64,000 nt of DNA from VAZQ01 sp963756715. GTDB lineage: Bacteria; Pseudomonadota; Alphaproteobacteria; Rhizobiales; Xanthobacteraceae. Made by a program: the position numbers and the translations under genes. Numbering within the stretch: position 1 is the stretch's first letter; each line of letters opens with the position of its first letter. Shown in pieces: positions 1 to 8,078 of the stretch. The notes beneath the pieces are model-generated. The model had not been told where the DNA came from. It ran no database searches and saw only the letters and a list, made by a program, of their open reading frames with translations. Location: NCBI GenBank assembly GCA_963756715.1, contig CAVWOV010000049.1:1-64000 (forward strand). The letters are read 5' to 3'.

Positions 1-152
1 TTTGCTTGTTTCAGTATGTCGTTGATAAAGCTAAGTTTGAATTTATTTACGGCATCAGTGCTTGATTTTTTGGCGGCGCTACTAATTTCTCGATGGAGAG
101 CGTCAATTTGACCGATGAGGCGATCAAGCTTTTCCGCTTTGACCTTCTTCAT
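1..152 (-). CDS. Hypothetical protein, N-terminal 50 residues only (runs off the window)
   Basis: The frame is open from the ATG at 152-150 to the window edge. The visible part is short, lysine-rich and looks helical (starts MKKVKAEKLDRLIGQIDALH), so a coiled-coil N-terminus is plausible. The ATG overlaps the TGA of the upstream gene (ATGA at 152-149), the usual sign of translational coupling, so the two products probably act together. I do not recognise the family, and the rest of the gene lies outside the window. No frameshift is visible in this part, unlike its partner. Confidence 0.6.
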   Translation of the reverse strand, partial: MKKVKAEKLDRLIGQIDALHREISSAAKKSSTDAVNKFKLSFINDILKQA

Positions 153-1631
153 CTTAAAAACTTCCATTCGTTTTTTAGCGTGTTTCCATTCCATGCGTAA
201 TATTTGTTCTTGAATGCTTCCATTGCTGCTTCGGCCTGGCCAAGAATGAGCGCCACATCGCTATTTTGCGGCAAGTCATCTTCGTCAAGAAGATCAAGAT
301 AAGCCCTCGGCTGCCGCTGCTTGCTTTCGAAAACCTCGACCATCAACTCCACGTCGCTATCGGTTAGCGCGATGATACAACGCCGCTGTCCAGACCACAG
401 CTCAATGGTATTGGTCAACATCGCACGAGAAAGCGGATGACGAGTGATCAAAATACCAAACGCGCCAAACTCATTGACCAGATATCGATTCCGTTGATTG
501 ATATGCTCTCTCTCGATTGCCCGCACGTTCTTTAATTCCATAACAAGTTGTCGGCTTTTGTAGTCTCGAAGAATTTCGTCGAGGAAATCAACAGACCGGT
601 TGTTGTAAAAGATCAAATCGCGAATTGTTGAGCCGCCATCGGACCTACTTTGCGTCGCAGCAAAATCGAGGTGCGGATAGAGTAAAGAAGCCATCAATTG
701 CGACGTGGCGTCTTCATATTTTTTGTCCGCACTGTCTTCGGTGCCAGTCGGAAGCTTCTTAATTTCCTGATAATTTTCGCCGAGCGGAAATTACCGGTAT
801 CTGCTTGAAAAGTGGATCATTATGGCAATCTGCAGCAGTCCGCTCTTTGACTTTTACATATTCCGCAATCATACCGTAGTTGGCTCGATTATACAACAGC
901 ACCTGTACACGCTCGTCGGTTCCTTGCTTATTGACAACATCGTCTTTGGGGACACGCGGTTGCGAAATAGTCGTCGAAATTGATCCAAGGCACAAACCGA
1001 AGCCAGCGCTTTGGAACGAGAATCTATGGTTCCTGAGTTCTGGGGATTTACAGGCAACTCGACCCCAATATCACTATCGAACCGCTGCTCTCGGTAATTG
1101 TACAGCGTCGTAAGTTTCACCTTGGCCAGAGGATCCCAAGTCTTAAACACTGCTCGATTGTGTAATCGATAAGGAATGATTTCAGGAAATTGCAGGTGAT
1201 ATCACTGATACGGTCTCGGGATATTCCATCCACATAGAGTTGTATTTCTTCGAAGTGTGCGAATCCATGTTGGCCGTACTCGGGAATTCGGCGGAATAAA
1301 TCGAGAATTTCTTTGCCCGTGCGCTCCCCAATACGCTTGCCTTTTCTCTTGGGAGAAACGCCAAACCCACTTCATCACATTCGGACGCAATAATCAGGTT
1401 CTGGATGGCCTCGCCATCTCGACCGCTATGCAAAAGCCAGTTCTGACGATTGAAGGAATTCACTAGCGACGTATGGAGCGAATTGTCTTGCTGCGAAGGC
1501 GAACGCCACAAGAGGAACGGATCGACGTAGAGGGGGACATCTTCGTCAAGAAATGGAATTGCAAAATCAATTTCCACCTGCGAAGTGGAAATGTCGTGAA
1601 AGTCGGTAAGCCTTGGGCAAATCAGCGTCAT
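149..1631 (-). pseudogene. Broken gene of about 493 codons with a restriction-endonuclease-like C-terminal domain
   Basis: Protein-like sequence runs along the whole interval but changes frame about five times, near 1360, 1135, 1025, 955 and 790. Joining the segments gives 494 codons including the stop. Recognisable pieces in order are MTLICPRLTDFHDIS (start), DGISRDRISDITCNFLKSF, ILVPKRWLRFVPWINFDDYF, VPKDDVVNK, DERVQVLLYNRANYG, and an intact last part from about 790. That last part has DLIFYN followed about 25 residues later by LVMELKN. The D...ExK spacing fits the PD-(D/E)XK nuclease fold, but this is inferred from motif only. The stop overlaps the start of the next gene (ATGA). The indel density is much higher than elsewhere in the window, so this may be a truly decayed gene or poor sequence near a contig end. 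I cannot name the family. Confidence 0.6.
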
Positions 1632-1815
1632 ACTTCAATGTAATACGCTCGCGTCGGCGTTCAATCCCGAGCACCCACCGACGATACACGTGTCTGCCCT
1701 CTGTTCTTCGCGAGCGGCTTCTCGATCCAGAATGCATCCGCAGCCGCAGGGTCGGGCGATGAAAAGCCCGTTAACGCGGTTGGCTTTCGCAATCCCCATC
1801 TCGCTCCTAACTGTT

Positions 1816-2320
1816 GCTTGACAGGCCTAAATTCCTACGGTAAATTTTCCTAATCCCGCTCACGGAGGGGCGTCGACCGGTGACGTTCGGACGGTGGAGC
1901 GGGATGCGGCGCCTGCGGGTCCGGTTCGTCACCGGGCACTCGGGCGGCTCCGGGGCTCCGCCCGCCTGGCCACTACGAGCCGGCCGCGAGGAGCTCGCTG
2001 ACGGAGGGCGCAAATGCCCCCGCAAAGCGCGGCCCGGAGCCGAGTGACCGTCCAGAGCGGACGCGAGCGCAGCCGCGGCGGAGCGTCGGGCGGCGAAGCA
2101 TCCCTCACCGGGATGCGCGCGTCGCAAGACGCGGACAGACGGCTGGTGCGCCGCCCGGCGCTCCGCCTCCCCTCGCCTTCTTGCGAGGGAGACTGCCAAA
2201 ACCCCGGACGCGCAACGCGCCGCGGGAACGATTGAGCGCGTAGAATGTGTGAGCACGGCGAATGCTATCGTTGGACTTGGATGCATGATGGGTTTCACGC
2301 CCGATCAACCCATCGTACGC
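1816..2320 (+). repeat. Direct repeat, copy 1 (about 505 bp)
   Basis: This stretch is nearly identical to 3899-4404 in the same orientation, and the two copies flank the monooxygenase gene at 2472-3818. Both begin GCTTGACAGGCCTAAATTCC and share a GC-rich body. Both end in an imperfect palindromic unit, which is more degraded in this copy. Long open frames exist on both strands but have low-complexity Arg/Ala/Ser-rich translations and no typical start sites, so I treat them as non-coding. From memory, similar sequence is dispersed in Bradyrhizobium-type genomes; this is not checked. Confidence 0.85.
1818..1846 (+). promoter_or_regulatory. Promoter-like sequence at the head of repeat copy 1
   Basis: TTGACA (1818-1823) and TAAATT (1841-1846) are separated by 17 bp, which resembles a sigma-70-type promoter reading into the repeat. 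The second copy has an even better match, with different bases in the -10 region. Sequence match only. Confidence 0.35.
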
Positions 2321-2471
2321 TCCAGAGGATGGTGCGCCGGTGAGCCGCAGGCGTAACGCGCCACTTGATGGGAACCGCGGATTGCGCTCCGCTCTCCGCC
2401 TTAATGACTGTGTATCTCTCACCGTTTCGTATTTTACAATTCGCGGAAGCCTGAAGCACGGGAATGGCGCC

Positions 2472-3818
2472 ATGGAACGAAAACGACACATGATCCTGTC
2501 GGCCGCGCTGATGCACGGCCTGGGGCATCAGCCCGGCGCGTGGCGGGTTCGCAAAGGTCCGGCGTCCGACTATGTCTCGCCGGACATGTATGCGGCGATT
2601 GCGCGCAAGGCCGAGGAAGGCAAGCTGCATGTGCTGTTCCTGGCCGAGCAGATCACCAACCGCGAGGTTGGGGCGGAACGTCCTTGCGGGGCCATGGATA
2701 CGGCGTCCGTGCTGTCCTACATGGCCGCAGTCACAAGCCGGATCGGGCTCGTCGGGACCGCGTCGACGACCTATAACCAGCCCTACGATGTCGCCCGGCG
2801 CTTTGCGACGGCGGATCACTTGTCCAAGGGCCGGGTCGGCTGGAACGCCGTGACCACGGCCCACGCGGTCGCCGCCGAGATGTTCGGCTCGGGCACGCAC
2901 CCGGAAGCGCAGCAGCGCTACAGCCGCGCGGACGAATTTCTCGACGTCGTCATCAAGCTCTGGGAAAGCTGGGAGCAGGACGCCCTCGTTGGCGACAAGG
3001 AAAACGCGGTCTTTGCCGACCCCAAGAAGATCCATCCGATTCATCACTCCGGCGAGAACTTCTCGGTGCGCGGGCCTCTGCCCTTCCCCCGTTCTCGTCA
3101 GGGCCGGCCGGTGATCTTCCATGCCGGGTCGTCGCCGGCCGGCCGGGATCAGGCCGCACGATTTGCCGACGTGGTTTTCACCGCGCAACACACCACCGAC
3201 GGTGCGAAGGCGTTCCGGGCGGACCTGCGACGGCGCGCGGAAGCCCACGGGCGGCATCCGGATTCGATCAAGATTCTTCCGGGCATGAACGTCGTCCTGG
3301 GCGCGACCATCGAGGAGGCAAAGCGCAAGAAGGCGGCGCTCGACAATGCGCTGACGCTCGATCAGCAACTGGCGACGATGGCGAGGATCTGCGGGGTCAG
3401 CCCCGCGCTGCTCCGCGACCATCTGGACCGGCCGTTCCCCGTGGCGGAATTTCCGCCGGACGAGGAACTGAAGAACGGGGTTGGCTGGCGCAGAAGCGTG
3501 ATCGATCTCGCGGAGGCGGAGAACCTCACCGTCCGCGAGGTGCTCACGCGCGCGCCGAGTTCCCATCACCACATCGTCGGCACCGCTGCCGCCGTTGCGG
3601 ATGCCATGGAGGAGCGGCTGGAGGCGCAAGCGGCCGACGGCTTCACCATGATGGTCGACATGCTGCCCGAGGGCGTGGACGACATCGTCAATCTGCTGGT
3701 CCCGGAGTTGCAGCGCCGCGGGCTGTTCCACAAGGAATACGCCCATCGCTATCTTCGCGACATGCTCGGCCTCGAACGAGGAGCACGGCAGGCGGAGCCC
3801 CTGCGGGAGAGCGCGTGA
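2472..3818 (+). CDS. NtaA/SnaA/DszA-family FMN-dependent monooxygenase
   Basis: The 448-residue product has the layout of two-component flavin monooxygenases of the bacterial luciferase superfamily (nitrilotriacetate monooxygenase component A and relatives), which use reduced FMN supplied by a separate reductase. Family signatures include the N-terminal GAWR after MHGLGHQPG, the region ASTTYNQPYDVARRFATADH, then GRVGWNAVTT, and VIFHAGSSPAGRDQAARFAD in the middle. The start at 2472 is chosen because the upstream extension of the same frame lies in repeat-derived sequence and is not family-like. No flavin reductase is adjacent. The substrate is unknown; sulfur- or nitrogen-containing organics are typical. 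The gene sits alone between two long direct repeats, which suggests it is part of a mobile or duplicated segment. Confidence 0.9.
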   Translation: MERKRHMILSAALMHGLGHQPGAWRVRKGPASDYVSPDMYAAIARKAEEGKLHVLFLAEQITNREVGAERPCGAMDTASVLSYMAAVTSRIGLVGTASTTYNQPYDVARRFATADHLSKGRVGWNAVTTAHAVAAEMFGSGTHPEAQQRYSRADEFLDVVIKLWESWEQDALVGDKENAVFADPKKIHPIHHSGENFSVRGPLPFPRSRQGRPVIFHAGSSPAGRDQAARFADVVFTAQHTTDGAKAFRADLRRRAEAHGRHPDSIKILPGMNVVLGATIEEAKRKKAALDNALTLDQQLATMARICGVSPALLRDHLDRPFPVAEFPPDEELKNGVGWRRSVIDLAEAENLTVREVLTRAPSSHHHIVGTAAAVADAMEERLEAQAADGFTMMVDMLPEGVDDIVNLLVPELQRRGLFHKEYAHRYLRDMLGLERGARQAEPLRESA

Positions 3819-3900
3819 ACCCGGTTAAGAGGCAAGGAGCCCGTTGGTCGTCCGTTCCAGATTGCGCCTTCGCTGCCTTGTCGTCGCATGCAGCTTCCGC

Positions 3901-3928
3901 TTGACAGGCCTAAATTCCTATGTATTAT
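3901..3928 (+). promoter_or_regulatory. Promoter-like sequence at the head of repeat copy 2
   Basis: TTGACA (3901-3906) and TATTAT (3923-3928) are spaced by 16 bp and read into the repeat body. The position corresponds to the promoter-like match in copy 1. Sequence match only. Confidence 0.4.
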
Positions 3929-4319
3929 TTCCTACATCCCGCTCGCGGAGGGGCGTCGACCGGTGACGTTCGGACGGTGGAGCGGGATGCGGCGCCTGCG
4001 GGTCCGGTTCGTCAGCCGGGCACTCGGGCGGCTCCGGGGCTCCGCCCGCCTGGCCACTATGAGCCGGCCGCGAGGAGCTCGCTGACGGAGGGCGCCAATG
4101 CCCCCGCAAAGCGCGGCCCGGGGCCGAGTGACCGTCCAGAGCGGACGCGAGCGCAGCCGCGGCGGAGCGTCGGGCGGCGACGCATCCCTCACCGGGATGC
4201 GCGCGTCGCAAGACGCGGACAGACGGCTGGTGCGCCGCCCGGCGCTCCGCCTCCCCTTCATCGCGAAGGGGAACCCGCAAGCCCCGGACGCGAAACGCGC
4301 CGCGGGACCGATTGAGTTT

Positions 4320-4402
4320 GTAGGATGGGTTGAGCAACGCGAAACCCATCGTTGGATTTATCCGATGCATGATGGGTTTCGCTGCCGCTCAACCCATCCT
4401 AC
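4320..4402. repeat. Nested palindromic unit (REP-like) ending repeat copy 2
   Basis: The outer arms GTAGGATGGGTTGAGC (4320-4335) and GCTCAACCCATCCTAC (4387-4402) are perfect inverted repeats. Inside them lies a second inverted pair, GCGAAACCCATC and GATGGGTTTCGC, so the whole unit could fold as a long hairpin or cruciform. Copy 1 has a mutated version at about 2239-2320. Confidence 0.75.
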
Positions 4403-4435
4403 GCTTCCGCAGAGCGCGAGACAACAACCGGCATC

Positions 4436-4787
4436 ATGACGAAACATCGAATCTATACAATGAGCTTCGCAAGCGTCTATCCGCTCTATGTTGCCAAGGC
4501 GGAGAAGAAAGGACGCACGAAAGCAGAAGTCGATGAAATCATTCGCTGGCTGACGGGATACAGCCAGAAAGCGTTGGACGCTCAACTGAAAAAGAAGACG
4601 GACTTCGAGACGTTCTTTGCGCAAGCGCCGCAACTGAATTCGTCGCGGGCGTTGATCAAGGGCGTGATTTGCGGCGTCCGGGTGGAAGACATCAAGGAGC
4701 CGACCGATGCGGGAAATTCGCTACCTGGACAAATTGATCGACGAACTGGCCAAGGGCAAAGCCATGGCGAAGATTTTGCGGACGTAA
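4436..4787 (+). pseudogene. DUF2200 family protein, frameshifted
   Basis: From the ATG at 4436 the translation matches my recollection of the DUF2200 family (MTKHRIYTMSFASVYPLYV, then KGRTKAEVDEIIRWLTGY and FFAQAP). After IKEP, near 4706-4710, the frame breaks. One frame over, the sequence continues MREIRYLDKLIDELAKGKAM and ends at the TAA at 4785-4787. Removing one base gives 117 codons (116 residues), the normal family size, so a single 1-nt insertion explains it. The function of DUF2200 is unknown. The gene lies directly after the palindromic unit of repeat copy 2. The break could be real or a sequence error. Confidence 0.75.
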
Positions 4788-4853
4788 CAAATCTTCAGCA
4801 GCTCCGCGGGTGCCCCATTTCGCTGCGCGCCCTGCGGGCTACGGAAGCGACCG

Positions 4854-5165
4854 TCACTTCTTCTCCAGCATCAGCACGCCCTCCTTGCGGATCGTCGGCG
4901 TAACGCGCTCGGCGATCTTGTGCAGCAGCCAGGGCAGCGTCACTTCGAGCTGCACGTCGCGCTCGCGCACATCGATGTTGCCCGACGCGTGCTGGCCGAG
5001 CGCCGAGACCCGGAACGCCATGCGGTCGCCGGTCCAGGTCTCCTCCTCGATGTGCAGCACGGTGCCGTAGTTCGTCCGCACCGTGCCGAGGCCGGACTTG
5101 ATGCGGCGCAGCGCCTCGGCCTTGCCGAGCGAATGCGGGATCGAGACGATCAGCGGTTTCGACAT
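4854..5165 (-). CDS. Polyhydroxyalkanoic acid system family protein
   Basis: The 103-residue product begins MSKPLIVSIPHSLGKAEALR and resembles the small proteins called polyhydroxyalkanoic acid system (PHA_gran_rgn) proteins, which are found near PHA genes in some proteobacteria. Their biochemical role is poorly defined. I chose the ATG at 5165 rather than the one at 5174 because AGAGGA lies at good ribosome-binding distance before 5165 and the family normally starts at this point. No PHA synthase or phasin is seen nearby. A 14-bp tandem repeat lies just upstream. Confidence 0.75.
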   Translation of the reverse strand: MSKPLIVSIPHSLGKAEALRRIKSGLGTVRTNYGTVLHIEEETWTGDRMAFRVSALGQHASGNIDVRERDVQLEVTLPWLLHKIAERVTPTIRKEGVLMLEKK

Positions 5166-5178
5166 TCGTGCCATCCTC

Positions 5179-5234
5179 TGCGGGCGTTGCTTTGCGGGCG
5201 TTGCTTTGCGCGCGTTGCTTCGCGGGCGCTCCGT
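5179..5234. repeat. Short tandem repeat, four 14-bp units
   Basis: Two identical units TGCGGGCGTTGCTT (5179-5192 and 5193-5206) are followed by TGCGCGCGTTGCTT (5207-5220) and a more divergent fourth unit (5221-5234). It lies between the start of the PHA-system gene and the gap before the ParA gene, so copy-number change could alter the upstream region of that gene. Confidence 0.8.
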
Positions 5235-5349
5235 TGCGGCGTCCGGTCGGGGCCTGCGGTTTCGGGAGGCATATAGGGGGCGGGCGCGGCAATTTCAGGT
5301 GGCGGAACCGCGATGCGTGTCCCGGCGGAGAACGCGCGGCCGGGCGGAA

Positions 5350-6051
5350 CTACGCTGCCCGCCCCGCGTGCGAGCCCGTCGCGGCGGCCACCGCGCGCAC
5401 GCCCGCATAGGCGGCGTTGATCGCCGCGACCGAACGCTCGACCGCCGACCACAGCCCGGCGATCTCGGCCGCCGCCAAAGTCTCGGGGGCCTGCTCGCAG
5501 GCGCTGGCGCCGGACGCGAGCGTCAGCGAATAGCCGGCGCGCTGGCTGATCTGGCCGGCCCACACCGGAATGCCGTGCTGGTCGAGGAAGGCGCGCGACT
5601 GCGCCATCACCGGCGACTCCTTGTCGTCGCGCTTCGACGGCGCGGCGTTGAGCACCACCGCGTAGGGCTTGTCGCGCTCGCGCGCGGTCTTCACCGTCTC
5701 CAGGACGGCGTGGAGGTCGAAGAACGCCGGCCGCGACGGCACCAGCACCATGGTGGCGGCGCGGATCGCCTCCTGCACCACCACCCACATGGTCGGCGCG
5801 GTGTCGATGAACACCCAGTCGTAGCCCTCGACCATGGCGTAGGCCACCGCGCGGTCGATGCCGCGGGAGGCGGTCTGCAGCTTCGGCTCGCCGCACGCGC
5901 GCAGCTTCTGCCACAGCGTCAGCGAGGCCTGCGGATCGGCGTCGATGACGAGCGTGCGGTGGCCGAGCGAATGGGCGTAGCCGGCGAGATGCGCGGTCAG
6001 CGTACTCTTGCCGGCGCCGCCTTTGCGCGAGGCAAGCGTGACGACGTTCAT
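5350..6051 (-). CDS. ParA/MinD-family ATPase (orphan)
   Basis: The 233-residue protein starts MNVVTLASRKGGAGKST, which contains the deviant Walker A motif with the signature lysine (K10) and catalytic lysine (K15) of ParA/MinD/Soj ATPases. DADPQAS follows at about residue 37, and DTAPT corresponds to the A' region. Such ATPases position plasmids, chromosomes, chemoreceptors or other large complexes through ATP-driven dimerisation. No parB partner or parS-like site is adjacent, so the cargo is unknown. The start at 6051 is chosen because the family begins directly before the P-loop; the upstream extension is not conserved-looking. Confidence 0.85.
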   Translation of the reverse strand: MNVVTLASRKGGAGKSTLTAHLAGYAHSLGHRTLVIDADPQASLTLWQKLRACGEPKLQTASRGIDRAVAYAMVEGYDWVFIDTAPTMWVVVQEAIRAATMVLVPSRPAFFDLHAVLETVKTARERDKPYAVVLNAAPSKRDDKESPVMAQSRAFLDQHGIPVWAGQISQRAGYSLTLASGASACEQAPETLAAAEIAGLWSAVERSVAAINAAYAGVRAVAAATGSHAGRAA

Positions 6052-6160
6052 GGCTGCGCTCCCATGGCTGCGCTCCGTGGTACGGGGTCCCCCCACGCCA
6101 GCCTGTGGCGGAATGGTTAACGAAGGGTTAGCGCGGGCGGCGGGGAGAGGTTGCCGGCCC

Positions 6161-7042
6161 TCAGCGGCGCAACTGGAACGCCACCAGTGCGCCGATCATG
6201 ATGGCGCCGCCCACCGCCTGCAGCGGGGTGATCCATTCGCCGAGCACGAGCGCGCTGCCGACGGCGGTCAGCGGCGGTTCGAGATTCATGAACAGCGCGG
6301 TGCGGAACGGGCCGATCCGTGCGGTCGAGGCGAATATGCCGAGAACGCCCGCCGTCATCGCGATGCCGAGCAGGACGATCACGACCCATCCGGACGCGGT
6401 GGCCGGCGGCTGCCAATGCATCAGCAGCAACGACAGCCCCACGAACACCACGGTCGTCGAGATCGACGAATGCCAGGTGATCAGTCGCGCATCGGCGCCC
6501 TGCATCGCCGCGCGCGTGATCAGCAGCAGCGCCACCCGGCAGCAGGCGGCCGCGATCGCTGCGGCAACGCCCACCGCGGCAAGCGCCGTCGGATGCGCGC
6601 CGAGCATCAGGGCGAGCCCGCAGAGCGCAATGATTGCAGCCACCACCCCACGCCAGGTGAGCTTCTCGATCCCGGTTGCCGCGGCGGCGAGGCCGGTCAG
6701 CAGCGGGTAGATGAAATAGGTGAGGATCGCGACCGGGACGGTGATGACCCGGATCGCCTCGATCAGAAAATAGACGTTGCCGGCGAACAGGATGCCCAGG
6801 CCGTAGGAAATCCAGCGCTCCCGCGGCGTAAGCGGCGCGATCGTCCCGCTCAGCCGGAGCCAGCCGTAGATCAGCGGCAGCGCCAGCACGCCGCGCGCCG
6901 TGATGATGGTGAGCGAGTCGGCGCCGCTGTTGAGCGCGATCTTGACGAACACGTCGGCGAAGGCGAACGCGCCGGCGGCAAGCAGCACCGGAGCGAACAT
7001 GGCCAGACGGTGGGCGGCTTGCGGGGGGGCGGTCAATGTCAC
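6161..7042 (-). CDS. EamA/DMT-family transporter
   Basis: This is a hydrophobic protein of about 293 residues with roughly ten membrane segments in two repeated halves, as in the EamA drug/metabolite transporters. Typical pieces are ITARGVLALPLIYGW, PLLTGLAAAATGIE and the end-region LEPPLTAVGSALVLGEWITP. Substrate is unknown; family members export amino acids, nucleosides or other metabolites. The start is uncertain. GTG at 7042 is chosen because it begins just before the first membrane segment; an upstream ATG at 7135 adds a basic stretch, and an internal ATG lies at 7000. It is a single gene with no obvious partner. Confidence 0.8.
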   Translation of the reverse strand: MTLTAPPQAAHRLAMFAPVLLAAGAFAFADVFVKIALNSGADSLTIITARGVLALPLIYGWLRLSGTIAPLTPRERWISYGLGILFAGNVYFLIEAIRVITVPVAILTYFIYPLLTGLAAAATGIEKLTWRGVVAAIIALCGLALMLGAHPTALAAVGVAAAIAAACCRVALLLITRAAMQGADARLITWHSSISTTVVFVGLSLLLMHWQPPATASGWVVIVLLGIAMTAGVLGIFASTARIGPFRTALFMNLEPPLTAVGSALVLGEWITPLQAVGGAIMIGALVAFQLRR

Positions 7043-7680
7043 AGGACGATCGCGGGTTCCGGCACGCGACAAGCGGGCGAGGACCACCTCATAGAGCGCT
7101 TTGCTCCGAGATGGAAACGGCTGGCGACAAGGCACTCATGCAATTCCCAGCAGGCTGCTGAAAACCGCTCGGCCGTCATTCCGGTGCGCGGCGACGTGCC
7201 GGGCCCGGGGAACACAAAAAACACGGGAAAATTGGGAGTTCTGGAATCCCGGGTTCGCACTACCAAGTCGGCCGCAACGGACTTGGGCAACATGAGTAAG
7301 CGATTTCCAGCAACCTCGAGATCGGCGACGCGCTCTGGAAGGACACAGCGGGATTGTTCAACAGCCTGACAGGGCGTGTACTCATAAAGTCCGCTTCTAA
7401 GACCCCTGAGCTTCGCTCCGGAAGCGACCCAATTGCTGCGTTGCCGCGAATTGAAGCGATGGCCAACATCAGACTTCGAGTTGTGCTCAACTTGGTGCGG
7501 CCAAAGCGCGAAATGCTTCCGTATGTCAGCCGCCCGGGGCAGGTTCTGACGCACCTCCGCATCTCGCAAGACTCGGGCGGCACATGCGAGCGCGTGCCGG
7601 TCACAACCGATCGAAGCTTGGCGTCTAGGAGCCACATTTGTGGTGTGTCTATTCATTGTTGATGTGGATCAATGCACGAC
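7043..7680. other. Gene-poor stretch, probably decayed repeat sequence
   Basis: Open frames occur on both strands, but none has a family-like translation or a good ribosome-binding site. Parts of it, such as the minus-strand CGGACTTTATGAGTACACGC, recall short repeated fragments common in Bradyrhizobium-type genomes; this is memory only. I see no RNA gene here. Confidence 0.4.
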
Positions 7681-7698
7681 AGCTATCCTAGGATAGCT
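7681..7698. promoter_or_regulatory. Perfect 18-bp palindrome just upstream of a small gene
   Basis: AGCTATCCTAGGATAGCT is a perfect inverted repeat ending 7 bp before the ATG at 7706. Its position fits an operator or an mRNA hairpin covering the ribosome-binding region. Confidence 0.45.
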
Positions 7699-7705
7699 AA
7701 ATGAA

Positions 7706-7915
7706 ATGGACGTCTATCCGCTGCACGATAGTTGGTTGCCCGTTTCGATTGCGCCGTCCCACGACGACCTTGAGGTTGGTGTGATGGACAAGAGTGGCGT
7801 GCACGCACTGGTGTTTCCAGTCCGCAGAAGCGGAACTGATTGGGTGGATGCTTCAACGAAAAAGCGCATCGACATACAGCCGACGCATTGGCGCAAATGG
7901 GCGGACCACCACTAG
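7706..7915 (+). CDS. Small conserved hypothetical protein (69 aa)
   Basis: A 69-residue soluble protein containing HDSWLPVSIAPSHDDLEV and, at the end, KKRIDIQPTHWRKW. I recall similar small proteins in rhizobia with the same ends, all without known function. It has acidic and aromatic character and no signal peptide or membrane segment. No clear Shine-Dalgarno is seen; instead an 18-bp palindrome stands 7 bp before the start. The next gene is convergent and ends 2 bp away. Confidence 0.65.
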   Translation: MDVYPLHDSWLPVSIAPSHDDLEVGVMDKSGVHALVFPVRRSGTDWVDASTKKRIDIQPTHWRKWADHH

Positions 7916-7916
7916 A

Positions 7917-8078
7917 TTAATAAGCCTTGGTCTCATTCTTGTTGTACGGAGGCAACTGTTTCAATTTGGCCTCCTCCTCGGAAAGAAGGCGCGTTTCCAT
8001 CGCCCGCTTCGTCGGATCGGTTTCCGTTTTCAGCAATTCTTTAAGCCTGTCGATATTTGCTTGGATGATCCTTCGCAT
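7917..8078 (-). CDS. Small conserved hypothetical protein (53 aa)
   Basis: From the ATG at 8078 the product is MRRIIQANIDRLKELLKTET followed by DPTKRAMETRLLSEEEAKLKQ. It is a short, charged, probably all-helical protein. Near-identical small proteins are, as I recall, widespread in Bradyrhizobium and relatives, with no known function. The longer frame up to 8150 is not chosen because the family begins at MRRIIQ. It is convergent with the 69-residue gene. The gene-free stretch upstream (8079-8508) shows nothing I can support. Confidence 0.65.
   Translation of the reverse strand: MRRIIQANIDRLKELLKTETDPTKRAMETRLLSEEEAKLKQLPPYNKNETKAY

Larger units (their letters stand above)
3899..4404 (+). repeat. 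Direct repeat, copy 2 (about 506 bp)
   Basis: This is the second copy of the repeat at 1816-2320, in the same orientation and almost the same length. Homology starts at GCTTGACAGGCCTAAATTCC and continues through the terminal palindromic unit. The repeat fills most of the gene-free stretch 3819-4435. No credible coding sequence is seen in it. Confidence 0.85.

Noticed and set aside
1638..1799. A 53-codon minus-strand frame (starts MGIAKANRVNG) with a cysteine cluster and an AGGAG before the ATG
   Set aside because: It has a plausible start site, but an overlapping frame looks equally protein-like and neither matches a family I know.
1807..2491. Several long open frames across the 505-bp repeats on both strands
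   Set aside because: Translations are low-complexity and Arg/Ala/Ser-rich, recur in both repeat copies in several frames, and lack ribosome-binding sites. They are explained by high GC content.
5083..7369. Very long plus-strand open frames opposite the ParA and EamA genes
   Set aside because: These are antisense shadows of high-GC coding sequence with His/Arg-rich low-complexity translations.
7039..7662. Overlapping open frames on both strands downstream of the EamA gene
   Set aside because: No recognisable domain, and the sequence resembles decayed repeat fragments.
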